From positions 40,478,831 to 40,542,830 of the forward strand of contig NC_087069.1 of the NCBI RefSeq assembly GCF_963678635.1: a stretch of 64,000 nucleotides of DNA. Direction: 5' to 3'. Under the pieces are notes generated by a model. That model was not told the origin of the DNA and made no database searches. It saw nothing but the letters and a program-made list of their open reading frames with translations. Below are positions 33,937 through 45,000 of this stretch, in pieces. The stretch is from Symsagittifera roscoffensis. Its lineage: Eukaryota > Xenacoelomorpha > Acoela > Convolutidae. Position 1 is the stretch's first letter, and the number at the start of each line of letters is the position of its first letter. Both the position numbers and the translations under genes were made by a program.

Positions 33937-36900
33937 CTGTTCATGGGACTTCTGGGTTTTTGATTTTGGTCTTTATGTTTCTGAAAGATGTCTTTTTTGT
34001 GTTCGTTCTTGATCCGATCTTTTGTGGTACAAAATTTTTCATTTTTCAGGACACTGTGTGGCTAGTTAGGTCTTCTTGATGTGTTCATTGTTGTTCCATT
34101 CATCAATTCTACTGGGTTAGTGATCGTTGCAGAAGCAGATTTGCGCCGTGGTGATGTTTTTTTCCGAAGAAAATTGTCGTCACAAATTGGTAGTTTCCAC
34201 TAGCTTCTGGTCTTAGCTACTGAACATTTCCTCAGTTTTGATATCTTTGAAATGCACAGCGACCTTTTTATGGATTGTTATTGTGTTATAGCATTGTAGG
34301 TATGTTGACGGCTCATGGGAGTACTAAGTTTTTGATTTTGGTCTTCATTTTTCTGAAAGATGTCTTTTTTTTGTGTTCATCCTTGATGCGATTTTTTGTG
34401 GTACAAATTTTTTCATTTTCCAGAGCAGTGTGTAGCTGGTTAAGAAGTCTTGATGAGTTCATTGTTGCTCCAATCATTTATTTTATTGGGTTAGCGATCG
34501 TTGCAAAAGCGGATTTGTGCTGTGGTGATTTTTTGTCCGAAAAAAGTTGTCATCACAAATTGTTAGTTTCCACTAGCTTCTGGTCTTGACTACTGAATGT
34601 TTCTTCAGTTTTGACATCTTTGAAATACATAGCGCTGCTTCTTTGGTTTGTTAATGCATTGTGGGTATGCTGATGGTTCTTGGGAGTACTAAGTTTTTGA
34701 TTTTGGTCTTTATGTTTCTGAAAGATGTCTTTTTTGTGTTCGTTCTTGATCCGATCTTTTGTGGTACAAATTTTTTCATTTTTCAGGACAACGCATGGCT
34801 AGTTAAGAAATCTTGATGTGTTCCTTGTTGTTCCAATCCTCAATTCTACTGGTTTAGCGATCGTTACAGAAGTGGATTTGCGCTGTGGTGATTTTTTGTC
34901 CGAAAAAATTTGTAGTCATAAATTGGTAGTTTCCACTAGTTTCTGGTCTTGGTTACTGAATGCTTCTTCAGTTTTGACATCTTTGAAAAACGCAGCGCTG
35001 CTTATTTCGTTTGTTAATACGTTGTGGGTAAGCTGACTGTTCATGGGACTTCTGGGTTTTTGATTTTGGTCTTTATGTTTCTGAAAGATGTCTTTTTTGT
35101 GTTCGTTCTTGATCCGATCTTTTGTGGTACAAAATTTTTCATTTTTCAGGACACTGTGTGGCTAGTTAGGTCTTCTTGATGTGTTCATTGTTGTTCCATT
35201 CATCAAATCTACTGGGTTAGTGATCGTTGCAGAAGCAGATTTGCGCCGTGGTGATGTTTTTTTCCGAAGAAAATTGTCGTCACAAATTGGTAGTTTCCAC
35301 TAGCTTCTGGTCTTAGCTACTGAACATTTCCTCAGTTTTGATATCTTTGAAATGCACAGCGACCTTTTCATGGATTGTTATTGTGTTATAGCATTGTGGG
35401 TATGTTGACGGCTCATGGGAGTACTAAGTTTTTGATTTTGGTCTTCATTTTTCTGAAAGATGTCTTTTTTTTGTGTTCATCCTTGATGCGATTTTTTGTG
35501 GTACAAATTTTTTCATTTTCCAGAGCAGTGTGTAGCTGGTTAAGAAGTCTTGATGAGTTCATTGTTGTTCCAATCATTTATTTTATTGGGTTAGCGATCG
35601 TTGCAAAAGCGGATTTGTGCTGTGGTGATTTTTTGTCCGAAAAAAGTTGTCATCACAAATTGTTAGTTTCCACTAGCTTCTGGTCTTGACTACTGAATGT
35701 TTCTTCAGTTTTGACATCTTTGAAATACATAGCGCTGCTTCTTTGGTTTGTTAATGCATTGTGGGTATGCTGTTGGTTCTTGGGAGTACTAAGTTTTTGA
35801 TTTTGGTCTTTATGTTTCTGAAAGATGTCTTTTTTGTGTTCGTTCTTGATCCGATCTTTTGTGGTACAAATTTTTTCATTTTTCAGGACAACGCATGGCT
35901 AGTTAAGAAATCTTGATGTGTTCCTTGTTGTTCCAATCCTCAATTCTACTGGTTTAGCGATCGTTACAGAGGTGGATTTGCGCTGTGGTGATTTTTTGTC
36001 CGAAAAAATTTGTAGTCATAAATTGGTAGTTTCCACTAGCTTCTGGTCTTGGTTACTGAATGCTTCTTCAGTTTTGACATCTTTGAAAAACGCAGCGCTG
36101 CTTATTTCGTTTGTTAATACGTTGTGGGTAAGCTGACTGTTCATGGGATTTCTGGGTTTTTGATTTTGGTCTTTATGTTTCTGAAAGATGTCTTTTTTGT
36201 GTTCGTTCTTGATCCGATCTTTTGTGGTACAAATTTTTTCATTTTTCAGTACACTGCGTGGCTAGTTAAGTCTTCTTGGTGTGTTCATTGTTGTTCCATT
36301 CATCAATTCTACTGGGTTAGTGATCGTTGCAGAAGCAGATTTGCGCCGTGGTGATGTTTTGTCCGAAGAAAGTTGTCGTCACAAATTGGTAGTTTCCACT
36401 AGCTTCTGGTCTTGGCTACTGAACATTTCCTCAGTTTTGATATCTTTGAAATACACAGCGACCTTTTTATGGATTGTTATTGTGTTAAAGCATTGTGGGT
36501 ATGTTGACGGCTCATGAGAGTACTAAGTTTTTGATTTTGGTCTTCATTTTTCTGAAAGATGTCTTTTTTTTGTGTTCATACTTGATGCGATTTTTTGTGG
36601 TACAAATTTTTTCATTTTCCAGAGCAGTGTGTAGCTGGTTAAGAAATCTTGATGAGTTCATTGTTGTTCCAATCATTTATTTTATTGGGTTAGCGATCGT
36701 TGCAAAAGCGGATTTGTGCTGTGGTGATGTTTTTGTCCGAAAAAAGTTGTCGTCACAAATTGTTGGTTTCCACTAGCTTCTGGTCTTGACTACTGAATGT
36801 TTCTTCAGTTTTGACATCTTTGAAATACTTAGCGCTGCTTCTTTGGTTTGTTAATGCATTGTGGGTATGATAATGGTTCTTGGGAGTACTAAGTTTTTGA

Positions 36901-37840
36901 TTTTGGTCCTTATGTTTCTGAAAGATGTCTTTTTTGTGTTCGTTCTTGATCCGATCTTTTGTGGTACAAATTTTTTCATTTTTCAGGACAACGCATGGCT
37001 AGTTAAGAAATCTTGATGTGTTCCTTGTTGTTCCAATCCTCAATTCTACTGGTTTAGCGATCGTTGCAGAAGTGGATTTGCGCTGTGGTGATTTTTTGTC
37101 CGAAAAAACTTGTAGTCAAAAATTGGTAGTTTCCACTAGCTTCTGGTCTTGGTTACTGAATGCTTCTTCAGTTTTGACATCTTTGAAAAACGCAGCGCTG
37201 CTTATTTCGTTTGTTAATACGTTTTGGGTATGCTGACTGTTCATGGGACTTCTGGGTTTTTGATTTTGGTCTTTATGTTTCTGAAAGATGTCTTTTTTGT
37301 GTTCGTTCTTGATCCGATCTTTTGTGGTACAAATTTTTCATTTTTCAGGACATTGTGTGGCTAGTTAAGTCATCTTGATGTGCTCATTGTTGTTCCATTC
37401 ATCAATTCTACTGGGTTAGTGATCGTTGCAGAAGCAGATTTGCGCCGTTGTGATGTTTTGTCCGAAGAAAGTTGTCGTCAAAAACCGGTAGTTTCCACTA
37501 GCTTCTGGTCTTGGCTACTGAACATTTCCGCAGTTTTGATATCTTTGAAACAAACAGCGACCTTTTTATGGGTTGTTTTTATGTTAAAGCATTGTGGGTA
37601 TGTTGACGGCTCGTGGGAGTACTAAGTTTTTGATTTTGGTCTTCATGTTTCTGAAAGATGTCTTTTTTTTGTGTTCATCCTTGATGCGATTTTTTGTGGT
37701 ACAAATTTTTTCATTTTCCAGGACAGTGTGTAGCTGGTTAAGAAGTCTTGATGAGTTCATTGTTGTTCCAATCATTAATTTTACTGGGTTAGCGATCGTT
37801 GCAAAAGCGGATTTGTGCTGTGGTGATTTTTTGTCTGAAA
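33933..37840 (+). repeat. Trimer higher-order repeat, period ~1100 bp, about 3.5 copies
   Basis: Units start at about 33933, 35033, 36133 and 37231, each with the same three monomer variants in order. Marks are GCGCCGTGGTGATG, ACATTTCCTCAGTTTTGATA and GGACAACGCATGGC. The first two units differ at fewer than about ten positions in 1.1 kb, and the third and fourth differ more. The last unit runs into another monomer type near 37840. Confidence 0.85.
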
Positions 37841-40800
37841 AAAGTTGTCGTCACAACTTGGTAGTTTCCACTTTTTTCTGGGCTCGGCTACTGAATGTTT
37901 CTTCAGTTTTGACAACCAAAAAATACAGCGACAATTTGTTTTGTTTGTTAATGTGTTAAAGCGTTGTGGGTATGCTGACGGTTAATGAGAGTACTAACTT
38001 TTTGATTTTGTTTTTGATGTTTCTGAAAGATGTCTTTTTTGTGTTCGTTCTTGATCCGATCTTTTGTGGTACAACTTTTTTGATATTTCAATACAGTGTG
38101 TGGCTAGTTAAGAAATCTTGATGTGTTCGTTGTTGTTCCATTCCTCAATTCTACTGGTTTAGCGATCATTGCAGAAGTGGATTTGCGCTGTGGTGATGTT
38201 TTGTCCGAAAAGTTGTCGTCACAAATTGGTAATTTCCACTAGCTTCTGGTCTTGGTTACTGAAGGCTTCTTCAATTTTGACATCTTTGAAATACGTAGCG
38301 CTGCTTTTTTCGTTTGTTAATGTGTTGTGGGTATGCTGACTGTTCATAAGACTTCTGGGTTTCGTATTTTGGTCTCTATGATTCCGAATGATGTCATTTT
38401 TTGTGTTTGTTCTTGATGCGATCTTTTGTGGTACACATTTTTTCATTTTTCAGGATACTGTGTGGCTAGATAAGTCATTTGATGTGTTCCTTGTTGTTCC
38501 ATTCATCAGTTCATCTGGGTTAGCGATCGTTGCAGAATGCGTTGTGGGTGTGTTGACTGTTCATGAGACTTCTGGGTGTTGGATTTTGGTTTTTATGATT
38601 CTGAAATATGTTTTTTTTTGTGTTCATCCTTGATGCGACTTTTTGTGGTACAATTTTTTTCATTTTCCAGGACAGTGTGTGGCTAGTTAGGAAGTTTTGA
38701 TGAGTTCATTGTTGTTCCAATCATCAATTCTTTTGGGTTAGCTATGGCTGCATAAGCGGATTTGCTCTGTGGTATTTTTTGTCCGAAAAATTTGTCGTCA
38801 CAAATTGGTAGTTTCCACTAGCTTCTGGTCTTGGTTACTGAATGCTTCTTCAGTTTCGTCATCTTTGAAATACGCAGCGCTGCTTTGGTTTGTTGATGTG
38901 TTGTGGGTATGCTGACTGTTCATGGGACTTCTGGGTATTGGATTTTGGTATTTATATTTCTGAAAGATGTCTTTTTTTTGTGTTTGTTCTTGATGCGATC
39001 TTTTGTGGTACAAATTTTTTCAATTTCCAGGACAGTGTGTGGCTAGTTAAGCCATCTTGATGTGTTCATTATTGTTCCATTCATCAGTTCTACTAGGTTA
39101 GCGATCGTTGCAGAAGCGGATTTGCTCTGTGTTATTTTTTTGTCCGAAAAAAGTTGTCGTCACAAATTGGTAGTTTCCACTTGCTTCTGGTCTTGGCTAC
39201 TGAATGTTTCTTCAGTTTTGACATCTTTGAAATACATAGCGCTGCTTCTCTGGTTTGTTAATGCGTTGTGGGTATGCCGACAATTCATGGGAGTACAATG
39301 TTTTTGATTTTGTTCTTTATGTTTCTGAAACATATCTTTTTTTGTTTTCAGCCTTGATGCGATTTTTGTGGTACATTTTTTTTTTAATTTTTGAGGACAG
39401 TGTGTGGCTCGTTAAGAAATCTTGATGTGTTCATTGTTGTTCCAATCCTCAATTCTATTGGTTTAGCGTTCGTTGCAGAAGTGGATTTGCGCTGCGGTGA
39501 TTTTTTGTTCGAAAAAAGTTGTCGTCACAAGTTGGTAGTTTCCACTAGCTTCTGGTCTTGGTTACTGAATGCTTCTTCAGTTTTTGACATCTTTGAAAAT
39601 CGCAGCACTGCTTTTCCGTAGGTTAATGCGTTGTGGGTATGCTGACTGTTCAGGGAACTTCTGGGTTTTGGGTTTTGGTCTCTATAATTCTGAAAGATGT
39701 CTTTTTTTGTGTTTGTTGGTGCGATCTTTTGTGGTACAAATTTTTTCATTTTCCAGGACAGTGTGTGGCTAGTTAAGAAGTCTTGATGAGTTCATTGTTG
39801 TTCCAATCATCAATTCTACGGGTTTTGTGATCGTTGCAGAAGCGCATTTGCGCTGTGGAGATTTTTTGTCCGAAGAAAGTTGTCGTCACAAATTGTTAGT
39901 TTCCACTAGCTTCTGGTCTTGACTACTGAATGTTTCTTCAGTTTTGACATCTTTGAAATACACAGCGCTGCTTTTTTGGTTTGTTAATGCAATATGGGTA
40001 TGCTGACGGATCATGGGAGTATAAAGTTTTCGTTTTTGTTCTTTATGTGTCTGGAAAATGTCTTTTTTTTGTGTTCAGCCTTGATGCGATTTTTTTGTGG
40101 TACATTTTTTTTTCATTTTTGAGGACAGTGTGTGGCTAGTTAAGAAATCTTGATATGCTCATTGTTGTTCCATTCCTCAATCCTACTGGTTTAGCGATCG
40201 TTGCCGAAGTGAATTTGCGCTGTGGTGTTTTTTTGTCCGAAAAAAGTTGTCGTTACAAATTGGTAGTTTCCACTAGCTTCTGGTCGTGGTTACTGAATGC
40301 TTCTTCAGTTTCGACATCTTTGAAATACGCAGCGCTGCTTTGGTTTGTTGATGCGTTGTGGGTATGCTGACTGTTCATGGGACTTCTGCGTTTTGGATTT
40401 TGGTATTTATATTTCTGAAAGATGATTTTTTTTTGTGTTTGTTCTTGATGCGATCTTTTGTGGTACAAATTTTTTCAATTTTCAGGACACTGTGTGGCTA
40501 GTTAAGCCATCTTGATGTGTTCATTGTTGTTCTATTCATCAGTTCTACTGGGTTAGCGATCGGTGCAGAAGTGGATTTGCGCTCTGGTGATTTTTTGTCC
40601 GAAAAAAGTTGTCGTCACAAATTGGTAGTTTCCACTAGCTTCTGGTCTTGGTTACTGAATGCTTCTTCAGTTTTGACATCTTTGAAATTCGCAGCACTGC
40701 TTTTTCCGTATGTTAATGCGTTGTGGGTATATTGACTGTTCAGAGGACTTCTGGGTTTTGGATTTTTGTCACTATAATTCTGAAAGATGTCTTTTTTGTG

Positions 40801-40964
40801 TTTGTTGATGCGATCTTTTGTGGTACAAATTTTTTCACTTTCCAGGTCAGTGTGTGGCTAGTTAAGAAGTCTGGACGAGTTCATTGTTGTTCCAATCATC
40901 AATTCTACGTGTTTTGTGACCGTTGCAGAAGCGGATTTGCGCTGTGGAGATTTTTTGTCCGAAG

Positions 40965-41697
40965 AAAGTTGTCGTCACAAATTGTTAGTTTCCACTAGCT
41001 TCTGGTCTTGACTACTGAATATTTCTTCAGTTTTGACATCTTTGAAATACACAGAGCTGCTTTTTTGGTTTGTTAATGCAATGTGGGTTTGCTGACGGAT
41101 CATGGGAGTATAAAGTTTTTGTTTTTGTTCTTTATGTGTCTGGAAAATGTCTTTTTTTGTGTTCAGCCTTGATGCGATTTTTTTGTGGTACAATTTTTTT
41201 TTCATTTTTGAGGACAGTGTGTGGCTAGTTAAGAAATCTTGATATGTTCATTGTTGTTCGATTCCACAATCCTACTGGTTTAGCGATCGTTGCTGAAGTG
41301 AATTTGCGCTGTGGAGATTTTTTGTCCGAAGAAAGTTGTCGTCACAAATTGTTAGTTTCCACTAGCTTCTGGTCTTGACTACTGAATATTTCTTCAGTTT
41401 TGACATCTTTGAAATACACAGAGCTGCTTTTTTGGTTTGTTAATGCAATGTGGGTTTGCTGACGGATCATGGGAGTATAAAGTTTTTGTTTTTGTTCTTT
41501 ATGTGTCTGGAAAATGTCTTTTTTTGTGTTCAGCCTTGATGCGATTTTTTTGTGGTACAATTTTTTTTTTCATTTTTGAGGACAGTGTGTGGCTAGTTAA
41601 GAAATCTTGATATGTTCATTGTTGTTCGATTCCACAATCCTACTGGTTTAGCGATCGTTGCTGAAGTGAATTTGCGCTGTGGTGATTTTTTGTCCGA
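40965..41697 (+). repeat. Recent single-monomer duplication
   Basis: The monomer from about 40965 recurs from about 41331 (offset 366) almost unchanged, including the private variants GAGCTGCTTTTTTGG, GACGGATCATGGGAGTATAA and TGTGTCTGGAAAATGTC. The GTTCGATTCCACAATCC variant occurs at 41256 and again at 41625. Confidence 0.75.
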
Positions 41698-42269
41698 AAA
41701 AAGTTGTCTTTACAAATTGGTAGTTTCCACTAGCTTCTGGTCTTGGTTACTGAATGCTTCTTCAGTTTCGACATCTTTGAAATACGCAGCGCTGCTTTGG
41801 TTTGTTGATGCGTTCTGGGTATGCTGACTGTTCATGGGCCTTCTGGGGTTTGGATTTTGGTATTTATTTTTCTGAAAGATGATTTTTTTTGTGTTTGTTC
41901 TTGATGCGATCTTTTGTGGTACAATTTTTTTCAATTTTCAGGACACTGTGTGGCTAGTTAAGCCATCTTGATGTGTTCATTGTTGTTCCATTCATCAGTT
42001 CTACTAGGTTAGCGATCGTTGCAGAAGTGGTTTTGTGCTCTGGTGATTTTTTGTCCGAAAAAAGTTGTCATCACATATTGGTAGTTTCCACTAGCTTCTG
42101 GTCTTGGTTACTGAATGCTCCTTCAGTTTCGACATCTTTGAAATAGGCAGCAATGTTTTTTTGATTTGTTGATGCGTTGTGGGTAAGCTGACTGTTAATG
42201 GGACTTCTGGGTTTTGGATTTTGGTAATTATTTTTCTGAAAGATGTCTTTTTTGTGTTTGTTCTTCATG

Positions 42270-43870
42270 CGATCTTTTGTGGTAAAAATTTTTTCAATTT
42301 CCAGGACAGTGTGTGGCTAGTTAAGAAGTCTTGATGCGTTCATTGTTATTCCAATCATCAACTCTACGGGGTATAGCGATCGTTGCCGAAGTGGATTTGC
42401 GCTGTGGTGATTTTTTGTCCGAAAAAAGTTGTCGTTACAAATTGGTAGATTCCACTAGCTTCTGGTCTCGGCTACTGAGTGTTTCTTCAGTTTTGACATC
42501 TTTGAAATACGCAGCGCTGCTTTTTTGGTTTGTTAATGCGTTTTGAGTATGCTGAAGGTTCACGGGACTTCTGGGTTTTGGATTTTGGTATTTGCGTTAC
42601 TGATATATGTCTTTTTGTGTTCATCCTTGATGCGTTTTTTTGTGGTACAAATTTTTTCGTTTTCCAGGAGAGTGTGTGGCTAGTTAGGAAGTCTTGATGA
42701 GTTCATTGTTGTTCCAATCATCAATTCTACTGGGTAAGCGATCGTTGCAGAAGCGGATTTGCGCTTTGGTGATTTTTTGTCCGAAAAAAGTTGTCGTCAC
42801 AAATTGGTAGTTTCCACTAGCTTCTGGTCTTGGTTACTGAATGCTTCTTCAGTTTCGACATCTTTGAAATACGCAGCGCTGCTTTGATTTGTGATGCGTT
42901 TTGGGTATGCTGACTGTTCATGGGACTTCTGGGTTTTTGATTTTGGTCTTTATGTTTCTGAAAGATGTCTTTTTTGTGTTTGTTCTTGATGCGATCTTTT
43001 GTGGTACAAATTTTTTCAAATTCCAGGAAACTGTGTGGCTAGTTAAGCCATCTTGATGTGTACATTGTTGTTCCATTCATCAGTTCTACTGGGTTACGAT
43101 CGTTGCAGAAGTGGATTTGCGCTCTGGTGATTTTTTGTCCGAAAAAAGTTGTCGTCACAAATTGGTAGTTTCCACTAGCTTCTGGTCTTGGTTACTGAAT
43201 GCTCCTTCAGTTTCGACATCTTTGAAATACGCAGCGCTGCTTTGGTTTGTTGATGCGTTGTGGGTATGCTGACTGTTCATGGGACTTCTGCGTTTTGGAC
43301 TTTGGTATTTATATTTCTGAAAGATGATTTTTTTTTGTGTTTGTTCTTGATGCGATCTTTTGTGGTACAAATTTTTTCAATTTCCAGGACAGTGTGTGGC
43401 TAGTTAAGAAGTCTTGATGCGTTCATTTTTATTCGAATCATCAACTCTACGGGTCTTAGCGATCGTTGCCGAAGTGGATTTGCGCTGTGGTGATTTTTTG
43501 TCCGAAAAAAGTTGTCGTTACAAATTGGTAGATTCCACTAGCTTCTGGTCTCGGCTACTGAAAGTTTCTTCAGTTTTGACATCTTTGAAATACGCAGCGC
43601 TTTTTTTTTGGTTTGTTAATGCGTTTTGAGTATGCTGAAGGCTCATGGGACGTCTGGGTTTTGGATTTTGGTATTTGCGTTACTGATATATGTCTTTTTG
43701 TGTTCATCCTTGATGCGTTTTTTTGTGGTACAAATTTTTTCGTTTTCCAGGAGAGTGTGTGGCTAGTTAGGAAGTCTTGATGAGTTCATTGTTGTTCCAA
43801 TCATCAATTCTGCTGGGTAAGCGATCGTTGCAGAAGCGGATTTGCGCTTTGGTGATTTTTTGTCCGAAGA
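42270..43870 (+). repeat. Three-monomer-spaced duplication
   Basis: About 530 bp at 42270-42800 matches 43350-43870 at an offset of about 1083 (three monomers). Shared rare variants are TTGCGTTACTGATATATG, TTTTCGTTTTCCAGGAGAG and AACTCTACGGG. Confidence 0.7.
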
Positions 43871-43899
43871 AAGTTGTCACAAATTGGTAGTTTCCACTA

Positions 43900-45000
43900 G
43901 CTTCTGGTCTTGGCTACTGAATGTTTCTTCAGTTTTGACATCTTTGAAATACACTGCGACAGTTTTCAGGGTTATCAATCTGTTTTAGGTTTGCTGACAG
44001 TTCATGAGAGTACTAAATTTTTGATTTTGGTCTTTATGTTTCTGGAATATATCTTTTTTTGTTTTCAGCCTTGATGCGATTTTTGTGGTACAATGTTTTT
44101 TTAATTTTTGAGGACAGTGTGTGGCTCGTTAAGAAATCTTGATGTGTTCATTGTTGTTCCAATCCTCAATTCTATTGGTTTAGCGATCGTTGCAGAAGTG
44201 GATTTGCGCTGCGGTGATTTTTTGTTCGAAAAAAGTTGTCGTCACAAGTTGGTAGTTTCCACTAGCTTCTGGTCTTGGTTACTGAATGCTTCTTCAGTTT
44301 TGACATCTTTGAAAATCGCAGCACTGTTTTTTCCGTATGTTAATAAGTTGTGGGTATGCTGACTGTTCAGGAGACTTTTGGGTTTTGGGTTTTGGTCTCT
44401 ATAACTCTGAAAGATGTCTTTTTTTGTGTTTGTTGATGCGATCTTTTGTGGTACAAATTTTTTCATTTTCGAGGACAGTTTGAGGCTAGTTAAGAAGTCT
44501 TGATGAGTTCATTGTTGATCCATTCATCAGTTCTGCTTCGTTAAAGATCGTTGCAGAAGCGGGTTTGCTCTGTGTTAATTTTTTGTCCGAAAAAAATTGT
44601 CACAAATTGATAGTTTCCATTAGCTTCTGGTCTTGGTTACTGAAGGCTTCTTCAGTTTTGACATCTTTGAAGTACGCAGCGCTGCTTTTTTGGTTTATTA
44701 TTGCATTGTGGGTATGCTGACTGTTCATGGGACTTCTGCGTTTTGGATTTTGGTGTTTTTGTTTCTGAAATATGTCTTTTTTTGTTTTCATCCTTAAAGC
44801 GATCTTTTCAATTTCCAATTTCCAAATTTTTTCAATTTCCAGGACAGTGTGTGGCTAGTTAAGAAGTCTTGATGAGTTCATTGTTGTACCAATCATCAAT
44901 TCTACTGGGTTAGCGATCGTTGCAGAAGCGGATTTGCGCTGTGGTGATTTTTTGTACGAAGAAATTTGTCACAAATTGGTAGTTTACACTAGCTTCTGAT
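43900..45000 (+). repeat. Dispersed block, copy 1 (GGTTATCAATCTG / GGCTCGTTAAG)
   Basis: This three-monomer block recurs at 48220-49380 and 55780-56940. It contains a monomer in which the usual GGCTAGTTAAG is GGCTCGTTAAG, which removes a stop and opens an 84-codon plus-strand frame at 44108-44362. It also contains the variants TTTCAGCCTTGATGCG and GGGTTTGCTCTGTGTTA. Confidence 0.75.

Larger units (their letters stand above)
17008..44840 (+). repeat. Satellite zone 1: families with CAACCAAAAAAT or CGCAGCGCTGC
   Basis: Two monomer kinds alternate irregularly here. One reads TTTTGACAACCAAAAAAT and then GTTAAAGCG. The other reads TGAAATACGCAGCGCTGC and then TTCGTTTGTTAATGCG. Most copies have TGTCCGAA and the longer GTTGTCGTCACAAATTGG. 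The boundary to zone 2 is gradual over about 43.9-45 kb. Confidence 0.7.
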
